A DNA stretch of 64,000 bases from the NCBI GenBank assembly GCA_015179025.1, contig WHUX01000074.1, positions 186,001 to 250,000 on the forward strand, read 5' to 3'. The number at the start of each line of letters is the position of its first letter. Position 1 is the stretch's first letter. Shown in pieces: positions 25,113 to 38,334 of this stretch. This DNA comes from Terfezia claveryi. Lineage: Eukaryota; Ascomycota; Pezizomycetes; Pezizales; Pezizaceae. The notes under the pieces are model-generated. The model made no database searches, was not told the DNA's origin, and saw nothing but the letters and a program-made list of their open reading frames with translations. A program made the position numbers and the translations under genes.

Positions 25113-26250
25113 TCTTCCTTCAGGCGTCCCTTCTCGGAATCCGACGTCGGTAATAACTGTCAGAGTTCTCAGCGCCAGCTACTTGAGCATGCGCTCAAGT
25201 AATTAAATTATGTATCTGCTGCGGAAGCGTCGATCGCGTTCGAATTCGTCTCGAGGAGGGACGGGTTTCAACTCCAAATTGGCGGTGAGGCTGAGGCTGC
25301 CTGCCCCGTAGAGATGCAGTACCTATGTCCCCACGAGCGCTACGATGAATGCTCGCAAGACACCTCCTCGGGCTTATTTGACTGCAACTGTGCAGCGCTG
25401 GCTATGTAGGTGCCAATTAAACGCGCGATTATCAGGATAGGTCAGAGTTGAGGGTGATGTTCACGCCCAAGGCTGCAGCGAAGAAGCACCGGTATATACG
25501 GAGTACGGCGCCAAATCACCGTGCCGTCCCCACGCTCAGCTATTCAGCCAAGTGATCCCCTCCTCGCTTGTACAACCACGGCAGCAGCAAGCATCAATCC
25601 AATTCTGATTGCCAATATGGTTGAAAAGGAGACCAGATCAGCTCCAGCCGAACCCAAACTAAGGTACCCGTAGTGACGATCAGCTTACTTTGGTTCGATT
25701 TTCACCATGGCCCCCCCACACAAACATCATCAGTAAGCAGCAATCCAAAATAATGCCAACATACCGTATGTACAGTACAAGCCCCTCTCCACAAACATAC
25801 GTAGTCTGGTTGGCACAATATCCCGGTCAGCTCAACTAGTACTAGTACCAACCAGACCTAACCTGAAGTTGGTACATATGTACGTGCCAAACGAGCCAGA
25901 TCAGAACAAGTATGATGACAGTCTACCAGGCACAGATCCCCTGAATTACATTACTCTGCAATTTCTCTCATTCTCCCCATTCCATTTCGTAAATCCCAAA
26001 TACAAGATAATCCTGAACCCCATTCATGACCTGTTTCCCATATACTAGCTTTCCCAATATTCCCAATTAAACCCCGACTTTCTAATTATAAATTGAAAGT
26101 AAAGCACAAGATGTCGAAAAGAGAGTCTCTACCAAGCATCAATCTTAAAATACCAAGAATACACAATTGCTATATAACCATGTGCCAATATCAACTGCAG
26201 CTTCGCACTGCAGCTGCCGGCTTATCGTTTGGTTCATAGTTTGGCCGCAT
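25113..26250. other. Intergenic: promoter of the large gene and 3' flank of the glyoxal oxidase
   Basis: GC-richer near 25.1-25.6 kb, as expected for a promoter and 5' UTR, with TACGGAGTAC at about 25498. A copy of the short TAGTCTGGTTGGCAC word pair lies at 25802-25860. No gene is supported. Confidence 0.5.
25802..25860. mobile_element. Imperfect foldback of the TAGTCTGG word family
   Basis: The left arm TAGTCTGGTTGGCAC (25802-25816) is mirrored on the opposite strand at 25845-25860 as TAGGTCTGGTTGGTAC, with one extra base and one substitution. Only 28 bp separate the arms, including ACTAGTACTAGT. The flanking nine bases do not match each other, so the target duplication has decayed or never existed. 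Confidence 0.5.
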
Positions 26251-28865
26251 CTAGGCAATCATGACAAATTGCCCAATGCCGGGGACACCGTCAACCTAGA
26301 CAACAAAAATTAGCCTTTTTCTGGTTAGAGCTGTGTAAAGTGTACATACCACGACGTAAATAACGTATGGTCCAGGTGGGCAAATGTTCTTGTTTGGTGG
26401 GGTCCTGGACCTAACAACTTGCGCAGTCTGGTTCGGCTTGAAACCTTGCCTCTCAAGTACCATCATTCTGTGTCCCATGTGAAGATTGTGTGTGACAAAG
26501 CCGCCATAGTAGAGGACGATTTCAACGTCCTTTGCCCCAGTTGGAGCATTGAATTCTACTTGAAAGAGTTCATCAGCGTGGAGCGTTTTAACTGGGATGA
26601 CAACGTTAGTTGGGCGTCGATCTGCGTTGGCTCCACTCAGATATGGCGGCGTATAACGTTCCACCCGGAATTCCGTGATATATGGAGCCTGCGGTGTTAC
26701 TGTCTGGACTGGCATTTCGTTGGGGTTGCTTCCAGCAACGAGAACAGTACCGTCCAACAGTAAGAGTGCGACAGAATGATATAGGCGTGGAATCGTGGAA
26801 GTTGCAAGTTTACTCCATCTCTGTCCAGCAGCCTTAGCCGGGTCGTATAGCAATGCTGTCATCGTGGGTTTGCTAATAAAAGCATTAGTTTACACATTCC
26901 TACGAGGAATGACGTTGAGACTCACTCGGCGAGAAGGAAACCTTGAGCGCCCTGGTTGGCACCGTTCAACCACAATACCTTTCCGTCTGGCAATAGAACA
27001 CCTTCAACCATAACACGTCCTTCAGGCATGGATTCCATCTCCCAAGTTGGGGTTGTATCCTCTGGAGATATAAGACCACAACTAGCGTCTGTTGGGGAAG
27101 ATATGTCTTGATAGGAACCACCACCGCAAATCATAATTCTGCTAGCCCACCCATTGGCATATGTCAGCGGGAGCAGCACGCTACCGCCAGTGTTAGGATA
27201 AGTTCTATATAGACCTGGCAACTCAGGCATACTTTTAACCACCATGTTCATTTCAATATTGAAGATTTGAGAGGATTTAGAGACAAAAATGAAGACAAAA
27301 CCATTGCGGAGGAGGTGTATGAAAGGATACATGTAGTATGGCTGGTTCTGAACTAAGATGTCTAGATTGACGTTCTTGCCGGAACTGATGCCAGTTGGGC
27401 TTAAAATCTCATATGTAGGGTTGTTGTTTGCGGGAACTGATGGATCTAAGCCGTTGAGGGAACCGGAGGCGACAAATACTCTTCCATCGGCTAGAATTTG
27501 AGCTGATGCATACCACCTTGGTGATGCAAGTTTGTTTCCAGGCTCTTTCCAGGCTTGCCCGTTCAACGCAGCATTGGAAGATGACCTAGTCAAATAGCGG
27601 ATCGCATCAAACCCATCAGTAACTGTTGGGTCAATCCAACTCAATGGTCCGTTTCCGCCGAGCGAAACAAAATCTCCATTCTCAAGGAATATGCCTCCAG
27701 AGCAAAATGCATTGGTCTGGCACAAATGTCAATAAATTTTGCACAATTAAAATCTAAACACTGTCCCCACTTCCAGAGTATATATACCTTATACGCTAAC
27801 GGTACTACCGTGTTTGTGTCGGGATCATATTCGGAAGAGTATGCGAATTGGCCATTGGGGAGTTTGAGTTCGGTGAAATCCTCAACCTTATCCAGAAATA
27901 CTACACGCCCATTTGGCAGCAATCCAGCATGCATAGCAGGGACACCGGATCTTCCAACGATTGCAAAGCTCCCAGGAGTCGGGTTCGCAGGACCCGGAGC
28001 TGGAGATGGACTTGGAGTACTGGGGCCGGAGCCTCCAGTGCAAGGTCCAGACTGACAGCCAGCTCCACAGTGGGAATCTGTATTACCGCACCAACCGTAC
28101 ATAGAACAACATCCTCCGCTGATAAAATTGTTAATCGTTATAAAACGGTGTCATCAAGGTCAATACTCACGTCGACCACCCAACGCAGGTTTTGCCTCCG
28201 TTGTCCCTTCCACAAGTTCCATCCGTTGTGGGAGTTCCAGTGCTAGTTGGGGGGGCGGGAGTCGTAGACGTACACCCAGAGACACATCCGGTGCCACAAT
28301 GCTATTCTCAAAGGATCAGCATCTTAACACAGAAATAAACTGGATCCCTTACATCTACAGTATTACCGCACCAACCAGCAGCCTTACTTAGTATTAGCTG
28401 ATGAAGTCAACGTCGTAAATGTAATTTGTTTTGCAGATGACGGTGATATTACCGAGCAACAAGACCCCTATTTGAAAACACCATTAGCATCAATCATCAA
28501 GTCACTAGGACATGAGCCTTTCCGCACCTTGTATACAGTAGAGTTAGGATCACAGATGGTACCTCCGTTACTCGGTCCACATCTTCCATCAGTAGAAAGA
28601 GCTTGACGGCGAATGCGAGGGTATGATGCTGATGTGAGCTTCGAACGGTACACTGGAGTTCGACACCTAAGCAAGGGGTTAGATTCCTATTAACGAATTC
28701 GACAAATGGTGAATCCGAAATTTACCATGTATCCCCAGAAATGCAGTATTTTCCCACTGGGCAAATCTCTTTGCACATTACGTGAGGTTGGGGTATATGG
28801 AGGTTTCCTAAGACGACATGACTAAAGGCAAAGAACCCTAAAATGGTTCCAGACTTGAAAAGCAT
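26251..28865 (-). CDS. Glyoxal oxidase (AA5-type copper radical oxidase) with two CBM18 domains
   Basis: Nine exons: 28726-28865, 28528-28666, 28453-28467, 28353-28382, 28171-28301, 27788-28118, 26926-27716, 26350-26872 and 26251-26295. They sum to 2145 nt, 714 residues plus stop. The N-terminus MLFKSGTILGFFAFSHVVLG is a signal peptide. Two hevein-type chitin-binding modules follow (RCGPSNGGTICD...CCSAAGWCGN...HCG and TCGRDNGGKTC...CCSMYGWCGN...HCG). A Pro/Ser/Gly linker leads to the kelch-like oxidase. Expected copper and radical residues are visible: Cys in NAFCSGG, Tyr in SPRWYASAQ, Tyr-His in RLYHSVALL and His in LHMGHRMM. These enzymes oxidise aldehydes to acids with release of H2O2 outside the cell. 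The CBM18 pair should hold it on chitin. Exons 3 and 4 are only 15 and 30 nt. Confidence 0.93.
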
Positions 28866-31800
28866 GCTGGTGTAGGTCCTCGACCTTCAAATTGTTAGCA
28901 AAATGGATATATAAACGTGCTGGAAAAAAAATGACATGAGAAATCCGTCCACTGTGCTTGAAAGAAGCCACTATTATCCAAATGACGGCAGCTTCTGGAT
29001 AGACTCATGGCCAGAGGCCTCTGCATTCCCGTCGATCGTGATATCAGGTGGATGGCGTACCTCTAGCTGCTCTTGTGCCAACCAGGCTATCTAAGGTTGA
29101 GAACAAGGTAGTCTCGGGCTCAACGTGTGGAATCCTGATCTCGGTGGATATAACAATGCTTAAAATGGCTGGGAGAGAAGTAGTCCAGTTGGAAAAGATT
29201 TTCAGTCGAGCCTATAAGCTGTAGCTTATCTTGAAGCTATATCAAATGGACAAAATACTACCCCATTTGGTTAGCAGTCTGTGTACCTATCATCTAGCTT
29301 GGCACCTTCATCATCCCATAAAGGTTTGCATGCTTTTAGCTTTGGAGGATTCAGGAAATCCGCTGCCTCACTAAGCTAGAATTTTACCGTGTATACATAA
29401 AATACACAATCAAACAGCCCCCTTCAGCTGACTCACATATCATACAAGCCCCTTAACAGCATTGATGTCCATCCAGCTGAAGGTGATTTTGGCACCAGTG
29501 ACAGTGTCCCTCTGTCTTCAGTAAAGAGTTGAGTAAGTACTTACGTATATCAGCGTCCTCCCTATAATAAATATTCGCCTAGAAACGAGGGAACTTTTAA
29601 AATCTGGGTCCGGTATCGTTGCGTGATACTCGTGAACGAAAGGCTACGCTGCAGGGGCGTGGGATGTGACAGTGAGGTGCGGTGAGAGGAAGCTGATAGC
29701 TGGACAAGAGGCACTTTATTACATTCAAAATTGTGAAGGGTTTCTTTGTCAATTTCGGTGATTGGCTGGGATTCGATGTAGTACACATCCTTTTCTGTCG
29801 GGAACCACCACACATAGCCAATCCTCCTGCCTACTCCGTACAGTATACCCCTATGCAAGGCATACGTTAACGAGGTTGTGGGGCATAGGCGAGGCCGAAG
29901 TGAGAGTACTGGTGTTTCTGCACGGATAATTGGAAGGTTTTTTTTAGCGTTCCTTCTGCTCAACTGAACTGACGACCGATTGAGTACTCTAGCAACTTCG
30001 GTCGCCCGAAATCGACTGCTAAATTGAGGGTAGCTTCATCGCAGGCTGTGATTGCTAACCTTATGGGGGCAAAATATTCACGAGTGACGTTTTTGTAGAA
30101 CCGCAAGTCGCGAGCCCTTGCTGTGAGCGGTAGCTACCTGTTTACTTCCCGCATCCTTCATTATCCGTGAGACATAAATCTAAATGTGACATGGAGCTGA
30201 GCACCTACTTTCGAGAATGGAGCCCTCGTCATCACTTGCTCTTTCCTAGGGTGTTTGTTCGTTGGATCTCGGTGCGTCAGCAACCCTGCGATCTTTCGGA
30301 AGTGGATGCTCAGCCTAACTGAGCTAAGGTAGATTGGGACTTTCTTAGACCTACCGTATCCCCTTCCAGACGGAGCAGAGTACCTAATATGAGAATAGCC
30401 ACGTGCTGCTTAATTCAAAATTCTCTGCATGTTCCTCAAGACTTACTGGCATTAGTTTTCCCTGTTCTATTATTAGCAACGCAGTAGCCTCAAGGTTGGC
30501 CCCCAGAATTAAGATTCAACACACATATGTAGGGTATGGTGTCTTCTTTCCATTGGGCCCTTAATTGATCAACAGCTGCAGGAACACTGGAATCTGCTAC
30601 GACATCCTAGAATACCCAGGTCCAGGTTATGCGTGGAACCACAGTTCGAAGAGAAAACTCATTTGATTGTCAGCATTTATCAACCTTCAAATTCGAATGA
30701 TGCAATTCAGATATTGCTCAAAATTTATTGTAATCATAATTAGTTATATTGTTGATAGTTTTGCTACACTGACTGATGATTCCACCATACCGCAGTCATC
30801 CCTTTATCGAATGTATTATAGCACTGCAAAGAATCAATAGACTAGATTCAAGTGCAATATTGAATATCGCAAACTTCCCAGCTGGATAGAGCTTCAAATC
30901 ACAAGCTGTCAATATTTCGCATTTGGTATTTCTACATGAGCCATGTGCAGCAATCTGCTGCACTGCAGAATGTTCGATCACATCATCCAACTTCCAGAAC
31001 TCCGTATTTCCGGTGTCAATATAAACCCAAAATTGCAAATGCCTACCTTCCAGGCCGGAGCAAGGACGAATTGAAGCTAATCAAGGAGAAGACGTGCGGA
31101 TGCGTTGAACAATTGTATCTGTACAATAGTCTTAGTGAAACATCGAAAACACAGCCAAAAGAGCCAAAAGTGTCCATCGTACATAGATACCTGCAAAATT
31201 GTACTTATCCTCTGAATTCTGTGACGATTTTTGGTATACAGCTTGAGCTTGATATGAAGTCCCTAATTCCAAGTTTAGAGATCAGCAGCTCCTCAGCTGT
31301 GCTAGAGAATTTCTGAAAGTCAATGAAAAGTGAAAAGTTGCCAAAATACGCTATTCCCCATATATCCGTAAATCAGCGTCCATTTTGCTTTTTTTTTTTT
31401 TTTTTTTTTTTTGGAAATGGCACTCTGCAGGCCACTGTGTGTCAGGACCTCGCAGCTACCTACGTCAAAAAATTAGAGAAGAGTATCTGGATTTCTTTCT
31501 TAGATTCAATTAATTTTCGTGTTATTCTCCCGCAAACTCGATTCTAACATTTTTTTTACGACGGCCACTTTTGGCCATTCTGCCTGTGTTTTTGATGTTT
31601 CACCAAGAGGGATTGTACTGCTGGCCGCTCGTAGAGATAACCTTTAAGCTTCTCATTCTGCTCAACCCAATTTACTCAGCCTTGAAGGCTAACTCTGACT
31701 GCTGAATTTGAAGTTAAACAGGTTATCTCGAGTATTGATGATTACTGTATTTGCACCGTGAATCTCGATCTCAAATGCTACGAGGGTCTGATCGAGACTA

Positions 31801-32260
31801 TCTCAAATGGGACTATCCCAAATCCAAAAGTCAGCTTGTCATGATCATAATATCTTAAGTAGCCTAATCATATCCAGACTCATGCAGTGCTGCACACGCA
31901 AATCTCGGTTCTATCTCGGGTATTAAGTACATCCAGAAAAGTCCTATATATATGTACGGATATAGTATTAAACCCCTGCGCAGAAATGTAGTAGTATTCA
32001 TACTGGATAAACGGATACTTAGCAGACTAACTTAGCAGTTGCTCGAACAATTATGTTTCGGTAAATGTTGACTACACCTATTACAGCTAGATTACCGGGA
32101 AAACCGAGACCACCATTTAGTTGAACTCGGAATCCGGGTAACGAGAGGCTATGCACAATGCTAATAAGCAGCCTTAAAATTTTAAGTTCAAACCTGTTCT
32201 GTGTCATTGACGCCATGTCTGATTCTATAAGCTTCACTTACAAACCCTAAATATCTAAAC
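28866..32260. other. Gene-poor spacer upstream of the glyoxal oxidase
   Basis: About 3.4 kb. It contains one diverged TAGTCTGG-family word at 29075-29089 (minus), a 133-codon minus frame at 29562-29963 without recognised domain, and a poly-T run at about 31389-31411. A short minus frame near 29434-29520 (DTVTGAKITFSWMDINAVKG) looks protein-like but has no supported gene model. Confidence 0.45.
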
Positions 32261-32339
32261 GCCTCCTTAGCTCAGTTGATAGAGCATCAGTCTCATAGAA
32301 GTGCGCTGAGTGTCATCAGTTCGATCCTGATAGGGAGCA
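32261..32339 (+). tRNA. tRNA-Met (CAT) with 6-nt intron
   Basis: A full cloverleaf is visible: acceptor GCCTCCT/AGGGAGC with discriminator A, D arm GCTC/GAGC, anticodon stem TCAGT/GCTGA, loop with CAT at 32294-32296, and T arm ATCAG/CTGAT around TTCGATC. After A37 the bases GAAGTG (32298-32303) exceed the 7-base loop and sit at the canonical intron site. Acceptor pair 3 is C-A. A T-rich Pol III terminator follows at about 32369-32384. The TTCGATC loop and the sequence around the CAT anticodon fit an elongator tRNA-Met. Confidence 0.9.
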
Positions 32340-35300
32340 ACATTCCAGTCTTTGGACCAAATATTCTTTTTCCTTTTTTTTTTGCTTTCTCCTCAGTCTA
32401 GCTTTAATTTTGCTAGATAATGCTGCCCCTGGGATCGTTTATTTCCGTTGTAAATGATTACTGATAGCACAGAGTCGCGACTACGGTACATCACTTCTTA
32501 CATCACAGCATAGGAGTTCAGCTTTAAGATCGTTTGTATACCATGAAACTAATATCATACGGATATACAATTGCCTACGTTTCTTCCGTATATAGTAAGG
32601 TTTTTTTGTAGAGTTACAGCGTTCTCCACGTGGTGTTCTCGTGCCCGGGCCAATTTCTTTGATGGGTAGCTTTACCGTATAAATTCTACCTGTTCAAGTT
32701 TATCACTGTGTATACTTGTACGATCTTTGTATGGGTCGAAGTACAATGCATATGCTTAGATATCCATATTTGTTACAACGAGACAGCAAGGGTTCGTACT
32801 GTAAGTGAACTTAGTCCGGTTAGTACTTATACAGTGGCAACTGTGAACCCGTTTTTTTTGATATCTCATAATTACTTTGCTTGTATTTATATAATCTCGA
32901 CGTCCCCTAATTTTTCATCTACGTTGACCTCAAATTAAATAACGCTTTTCATGACCTGAATGTGTAACCAAAGCAAATGCTACACTTATTTCATGGCACA
33001 TGAAGCTCTGGTGGGAGGGTCGGTTAAGACCTATGGAATCCCTTTCATTTGGCAGATAGAGACCCGAGTTTTGATGGGTGGGTATATATTGCTCTACATT
33101 TGATTAATTTGGAAATAATCTGGAAGAATCAAGAGCCGTTCCTAGAGAGGGCAACAAAGATCGACTTGAAACTAGGTTACCACTGCGGGCCCGTACCTGA
33201 ACACGAAAAGCTAGCAAAATTGCATCCGTCCTACATAAACTTTGTTTACCTCCAGCTCATGAATATAATTTCCCCAGCTATCTATCATATGCATCTATGG
33301 TATTCTCCACCTTGCATTAGCCACACGGGGCTCACAGTGTGAGTGTTTTGTAACTGTGATTAGAATTAGATGAACAAGGATCTCCAATGTGAGAACTGCC
33401 CCATACTCACTCAACCTATAATTAGTACTAGTAAACTTTTGTCATGGATCTGTTGGTCTAGGTAATTCCTTGCTGAGCGTTGGGAGAGATCTGATTTATT
33501 TTAGAATTGCGATATCAACGCGTGCTAATCACACTATGGTCCTACCTGCAACTATTACATAAAAGATGTATTGCATATAGCTCGGGTCCAGTGCATGCGG
33601 CCCTTCCTGATCTGGCGCACCCAGAGTCCAGAATTGGGTCGCACAGAACAATGAAAAATGAGTCCACATTCGAAACACGGTGCAGGAATTCATAGGTGAT
33701 AAAAGATATAATACCAGAATTGCCAAGGATGATTTGACTCCAGGCGTTTGGCAGGAGATTTCCGGGTTCTTTGGTGTTAGTAGCCGAATTACCCATGCCG
33801 ATAACCGAGTAGCTTATCGCCTATTTCACAGCAAAAACCAATTGGCGAACAGGAAAGGAGTATGTAAGAGGAGGCTATAGACAGCTTTCTCACAGGTATC
33901 GAATTTTGGTTGCTGAAGGCAGAATGCGAACTCGTTGGTTGGTGGGTCTGATGTCGCAAAAACACTCAAAACCCCTGTGACCACTAGTCGTATAAGCCGA
34001 GAAAAAGTGAAGTCATTTATGGAATCCTCGAAAACCCAGTCGCGTCTGTGTAATTGCATCCTATAAATGCGCGCAACCTCTGTTATTGCATTCAATACTC
34101 AGCACCAACAAGGGTGTTACCCTCAGAAGGTTACTCTTTATCCATATCCTCCCCATCTGCATGGAACCCTGTGTAATGTAATATTACAACCAAGGCAGTC
34201 CGCAACTTCTTCAGCACCATGCGGAACTTTGATAGTCTTAGTTATCGACCGCGAGAAACTGGATCAACAATCTAGGGACCTATACCATAGAATCTGCATC
34301 TGTTAACTCCATATTATTATGTACTTAGAATACTGCTTTGATTTTCCCTTTGCTAGACCTATTTCTACCTGAATGATGATCGGCATTGTAAGTCCCACTC
34401 ATTCGTTTCGACTCGCCTGTGCACTTTAGCTTCTGAGGAATGATTGCCTCACTCGTGGGTCCTCGGTAGATTTGACCCTAAAATACCATCATTCCTGCCT
34501 CGATCAAAATATTTAGCTTGGTGACAAGAGATATTTGAGGAGTCAGACAATACTGCTTCAGCCCATAGCCCTTCGTGATGTGAAGTAACTACTTTCGAAT
34601 CCAATGGAACGTGTAAAATACAACGGGCACTTTTGACCTTTTTTGCGGTGTTTTTTTGTACTGCTAGGGGTCAAGGATTGCCTAGGACTATGTACTGTAT
34701 ATGTAATGACAGGCGTGCGCTTATAGTGATGTAGAAGCGCAAAGCTGTGACTTGTCAAGAAATAATAGTGGTGGTTAATTAATATCGTAGTTATTGACGG
34801 TAGTTGAAAAAAAACGATTCAACAGCGCAAAACAATTCAACTTAAAACACCTAAACAGCACCATACGACGTAAGCAGCAGAAATCAGCTTAAAGCTCAAC
34901 GTTGCCCCATAATTATTTATTTTGATTAATGCCGTCCGAAAAACCACTCGGGGCTAAGGAAGGTTTTGAGCGGCTTGTATGCTAGATGAAGGAACACCAC
35001 GAAAACCTTCGAGGCAAACTAGAGCGGCACGGCATAAGGATGTCAAGGAGCAGGTTATTGCCGAGGATCCGAACAGATCATTCCTACTGCTCCCTTTGAT
35101 TTGATATATATTAAGAGCAATTCTTAATCTTTCTAACCCCCCACCCAAAACGCTACCCAAAGTATATAAAGCCACAGCGAGTTAGGACGAGGTCGTCTAT
35201 AGTCATGGCATTCGTTGGCCATATTGGAGTTATAATACCCACAAGAACCCAAAAGGAGGTTCGATGCATTCTGAATAGATTCAAGAATGCTGACTCTGGA

Positions 35301-36356
35301 TAATTCCTATTAAGTTCTCCATAGCTGATGTTCCCCCAGGCGGCGTGCTGATATTATCATAGACTTCCCAATGCTCCTTCAGTAGGTCTATTAGTTCGTT
35401 TCCAAAATCATACATCATTAAGTGTATGTGCTGTTACACTATCACAAGAAGTTCTCCTAGCAATACTTGTCGTTGGGTCAATCGAGGAATGTTGAGCTGA
35501 CTAAGAATGCGTAACCGGTGCTTTCACGCAGAGCGGTTAATTAAAAGACTTGGGCATTGCATTTCAAACCTCAGGTTATTAATTGACCACTTCTATACTT
35601 TTGACCCATAAACAACTTCCTCTTCACAAACCGCCTAGCCGCACAAGTGTTGTAATCACTTTCAAAGATATGCTCTGTTCACCGGGTTTGTTGGCTGCCA
35701 ATTTTTCACTGATACCAGCACCTACCTCACGCATATTAAAAAGTCCAGTTTTCCCGTTTTTACGGACGCATCCTCGATGACGGCTGGTGTCATACGACTC
35801 TCTGTGTTTATGTAGGACGAAAATTCAGACAGGTGAATCGATCAGGATATGTGCAAAATCTCTTGCGGTTCTCGCTCCGCACAGGGAATCTGAATTTAAC
35901 TCAGCCAAACCAGAATCTCTCAAAAGCAGTGAAGAAACCATCGGGGTCCTGTTTAAGGAGAAGCTCTAGTGGGTATATAAGACCCGCGGCTCCCTCTTCA
36001 ATAACACCCTCTAACATAAGTCCCTTCTCCATTACCATAGCACAACCTGATATGAATTTTCTTAAGAAAAAAAGGAAATTCCATAGCCGCTTTGGTCAAG
36101 GGGAGTAGGTTGTCCTCTTCTCAGGGCGCTTCCTAAGCTGCTGAAGAGCAGCCCCGACGCCGTTGTTTTTTTTTTTGGGGGGGGAACACGGCGGGGATTA
36201 TGCCACGAGGGAGGAAGTTGAGGGGCTACACACAACCACTGGGAACGGGAGCTGGGGGTGTTGAGGGGCGAACAAGAAATGGATGTCTACGCATTGCGTC
36301 AATGGGATTGTTGCCTTGGGAAAGCTCTCTGTGGGGGAAGGTATTTCATTGCTAAT
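32340..36356. other. Gene-poor spacer
   Basis: Low-complexity and AT-rich DNA with many stops. Minus frames at 33529-34095 encode hydrophobic stretches in different frames that might be a decayed membrane-protein gene, but no family is recognised. A T-run followed by a G-run lies at 36166-36183. A G-rich word (GAGGGAGGAAGTTGAGGGG) occurs near 36208. Confidence 0.4.
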
Positions 36357-36641
36357 TTACTCTGCTTCGACTTCCTCGTCCTCTCCCGCTTTCCCCGCCT
36401 CGGCGGCCAACCCTCCTGTGCGGTTGCCCTCTTCCGACTCCCTCACCTTACAGTTTTGTGTCATCTGTCCTGGGGTCATGGCAGCACCTGAGCATGGGAA
36501 ATCCTCCCACCCGACACACTCCAAAAGGAATACATCATACTCGTTACCGGTGTCTGTCTTCCTCCGCCACCCCTTTGTTTTGATCTTGACCTCTATGTCA
36601 GTACACCAACTCGAGTATCTAGTAACAGTTGTTTCCTTCTC
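36357..36641 (-). pseudogene. Possible 3' exon or remnant of an unrecognised gene
   Basis: A minus frame of 94 codons follows an acceptor-like GGGGTAG at 36642-36648 and ends in TAA. Its translation (TVTRYSSWCTDIEVKIKTKG, then NEYDVFLLECVGWEDFPCSG and an acidic tail) looks like real protein. Upstream frames (36642-36953 minus, with STPFDPTTGTKSYMQCLP) could be earlier exons, but I could not join them in phase with standard splice sites. It may be a decayed gene. Confidence 0.3.
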
Positions 36642-36953
36642 CTACCCCACACAATCATGTAGGGCCACCCCAGCAGATCGATGGAGCTGTTTTTGATATT
36701 GGATGGGTAGGCACTGCATATAGGATTTCGTTCCAGTGGTTGGGTCGAACGGCGTTGATGGAGCACCTGTATTAGCATTGCCGGAGCCATCTCCTTTACC
36801 ACATTGTGTAGGAAATACTCTCGCATCATTCGACTTGAGTGGGATGTAAACATAGGAACGTGAGTGGGTCATAACGTCCGAAAGGACCTCATATACATAT
36901 ACTCGAAGTATTTGAAGAATTGGGTGTATAAGGTAGAGAAAAATCCTGTACAT

Positions 36954-38300
36954 AGATTCCGGAGGAGTCTCAGCCAGTTACTACAGTAGCTAATGGACGA
37001 ATACGAAACGTTTCACCTCAATCGCTTGATTCAAACACCAAACCTCCGAGCCTCGTAAATCCTACACTTCGGTAAGTCCTTAGTCTTTGGAAAGAGTTAT
37101 GGGGGGATTTCCAATTGGATGGGCCAGGTCCCAGGTTGTAAACCCACCTCCACAAGCCCCATATAATATTCTTCACTCATACTAGCCACGATATGAATGC
37201 ATTGAATTATGGCTTATTAGCGTAGCGCCACACTTCGAGCCAGACGCTTCGGCGAAGCAGACCAACCCATGCCGTCTTGCCAGTGAAATTGAGGTATCTG
37301 TTGCAAGCTGCATCACTAACCTCATCCGCGTTAATTGTCTGTCTGTTTCTTCCTGGGATCCCTAATTATCGAAGGAGATTATATCCCATTTTTGCATGAA
37401 ATGAATGAGCTGCTCTGATGGGCTCAAACCCTGAAATAGTTGTACGAGAGGAACCTGATTCTCCGCCGGTATAATATCTTTCCTTCCTCAATTTGTAAAA
37501 GAGCGTAGACTCTGGCCCTGACCAACCACTTTACCGCATCTTCTTACAAATCTTGCTGCTTATGTGTCCAATTGACGGTAGGGGTTTGTCAGATGTGGGC
37601 AGAATTCCACCTCGAATTAGCACCTTGGGGTGTCTGCTCCTGGAATCCGGATTCGATTTATTGTTGAAGATGGCATATAATAGACCCGGCAATGGCCACG
37701 ATATTTGACCCCAAAGGAAGTTCGCCTATTGCTGCGTTCGCATTAATCGGATTCGTAGCCTTTTGTTGGTACAATTGTAGTCGGCAATAAGAAGGTTATA
37801 GTGTCGGAGTCCGGCAGATCGTGTTCGAGTACAGTTGCGTTTTCAATCCGAATTTGCACGTTTTTATGAGAGGTGTTGTAACCAGAGTGGGGAATCCACT
37901 GTACCTGCTGGCAGGAGATAGCTCCAGCTATGAAAAGACGGGAGTGAGGGCAGTGGGATAGCCGTGTTGATGCCGGACCCACGTCAGGAGCAGGGGGTAA
38001 ATCCTGAGTTGAGGAAGGACTGGTAGAGTCGGGTATGTGGAATGCTAAGGAGAGATGGGTAGGTTGGAGTAGTCTTGGTTGCACTACCCCTCTCAGGTTG
38101 GAGAGCCGCTGATGATTGTTTGTGTTTCCTTGTGCTGTCTAGTCTGGTTGGCACGACCCCTCGTGTTCTTCTTTCTGATGTTCTCCTGTCCATGTTTACC
38201 TTAGTTCACATACGAGACCCCCTCCGTTACCTGAGATCTAAATACATCTTGCAAAACGTCATGGAATCAAATCTAGTTATGTTTTATCTATTCATTAGTG

Positions 38301-38334
<34 letters not shown>

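Noticed and set aside
26952..26962. CTGGTTGGCAC inside the glyoxal oxidase gene
   Set aside because: It encodes GANQG in a conserved part of the oxidase, lacks the TAG start and has no flanking 9-bp repeat, so it is a chance match to the spacer word family.
29562..29963. 133-codon minus-strand frame
   Set aside because: No domain, no matching splice partner with normal intron length, and ordinary spacer composition.
33529..34095. Hydrophobic minus frames suggesting a membrane protein
   Set aside because: Frames are broken, no start or splice arrangement joins them, and no family motif was found.
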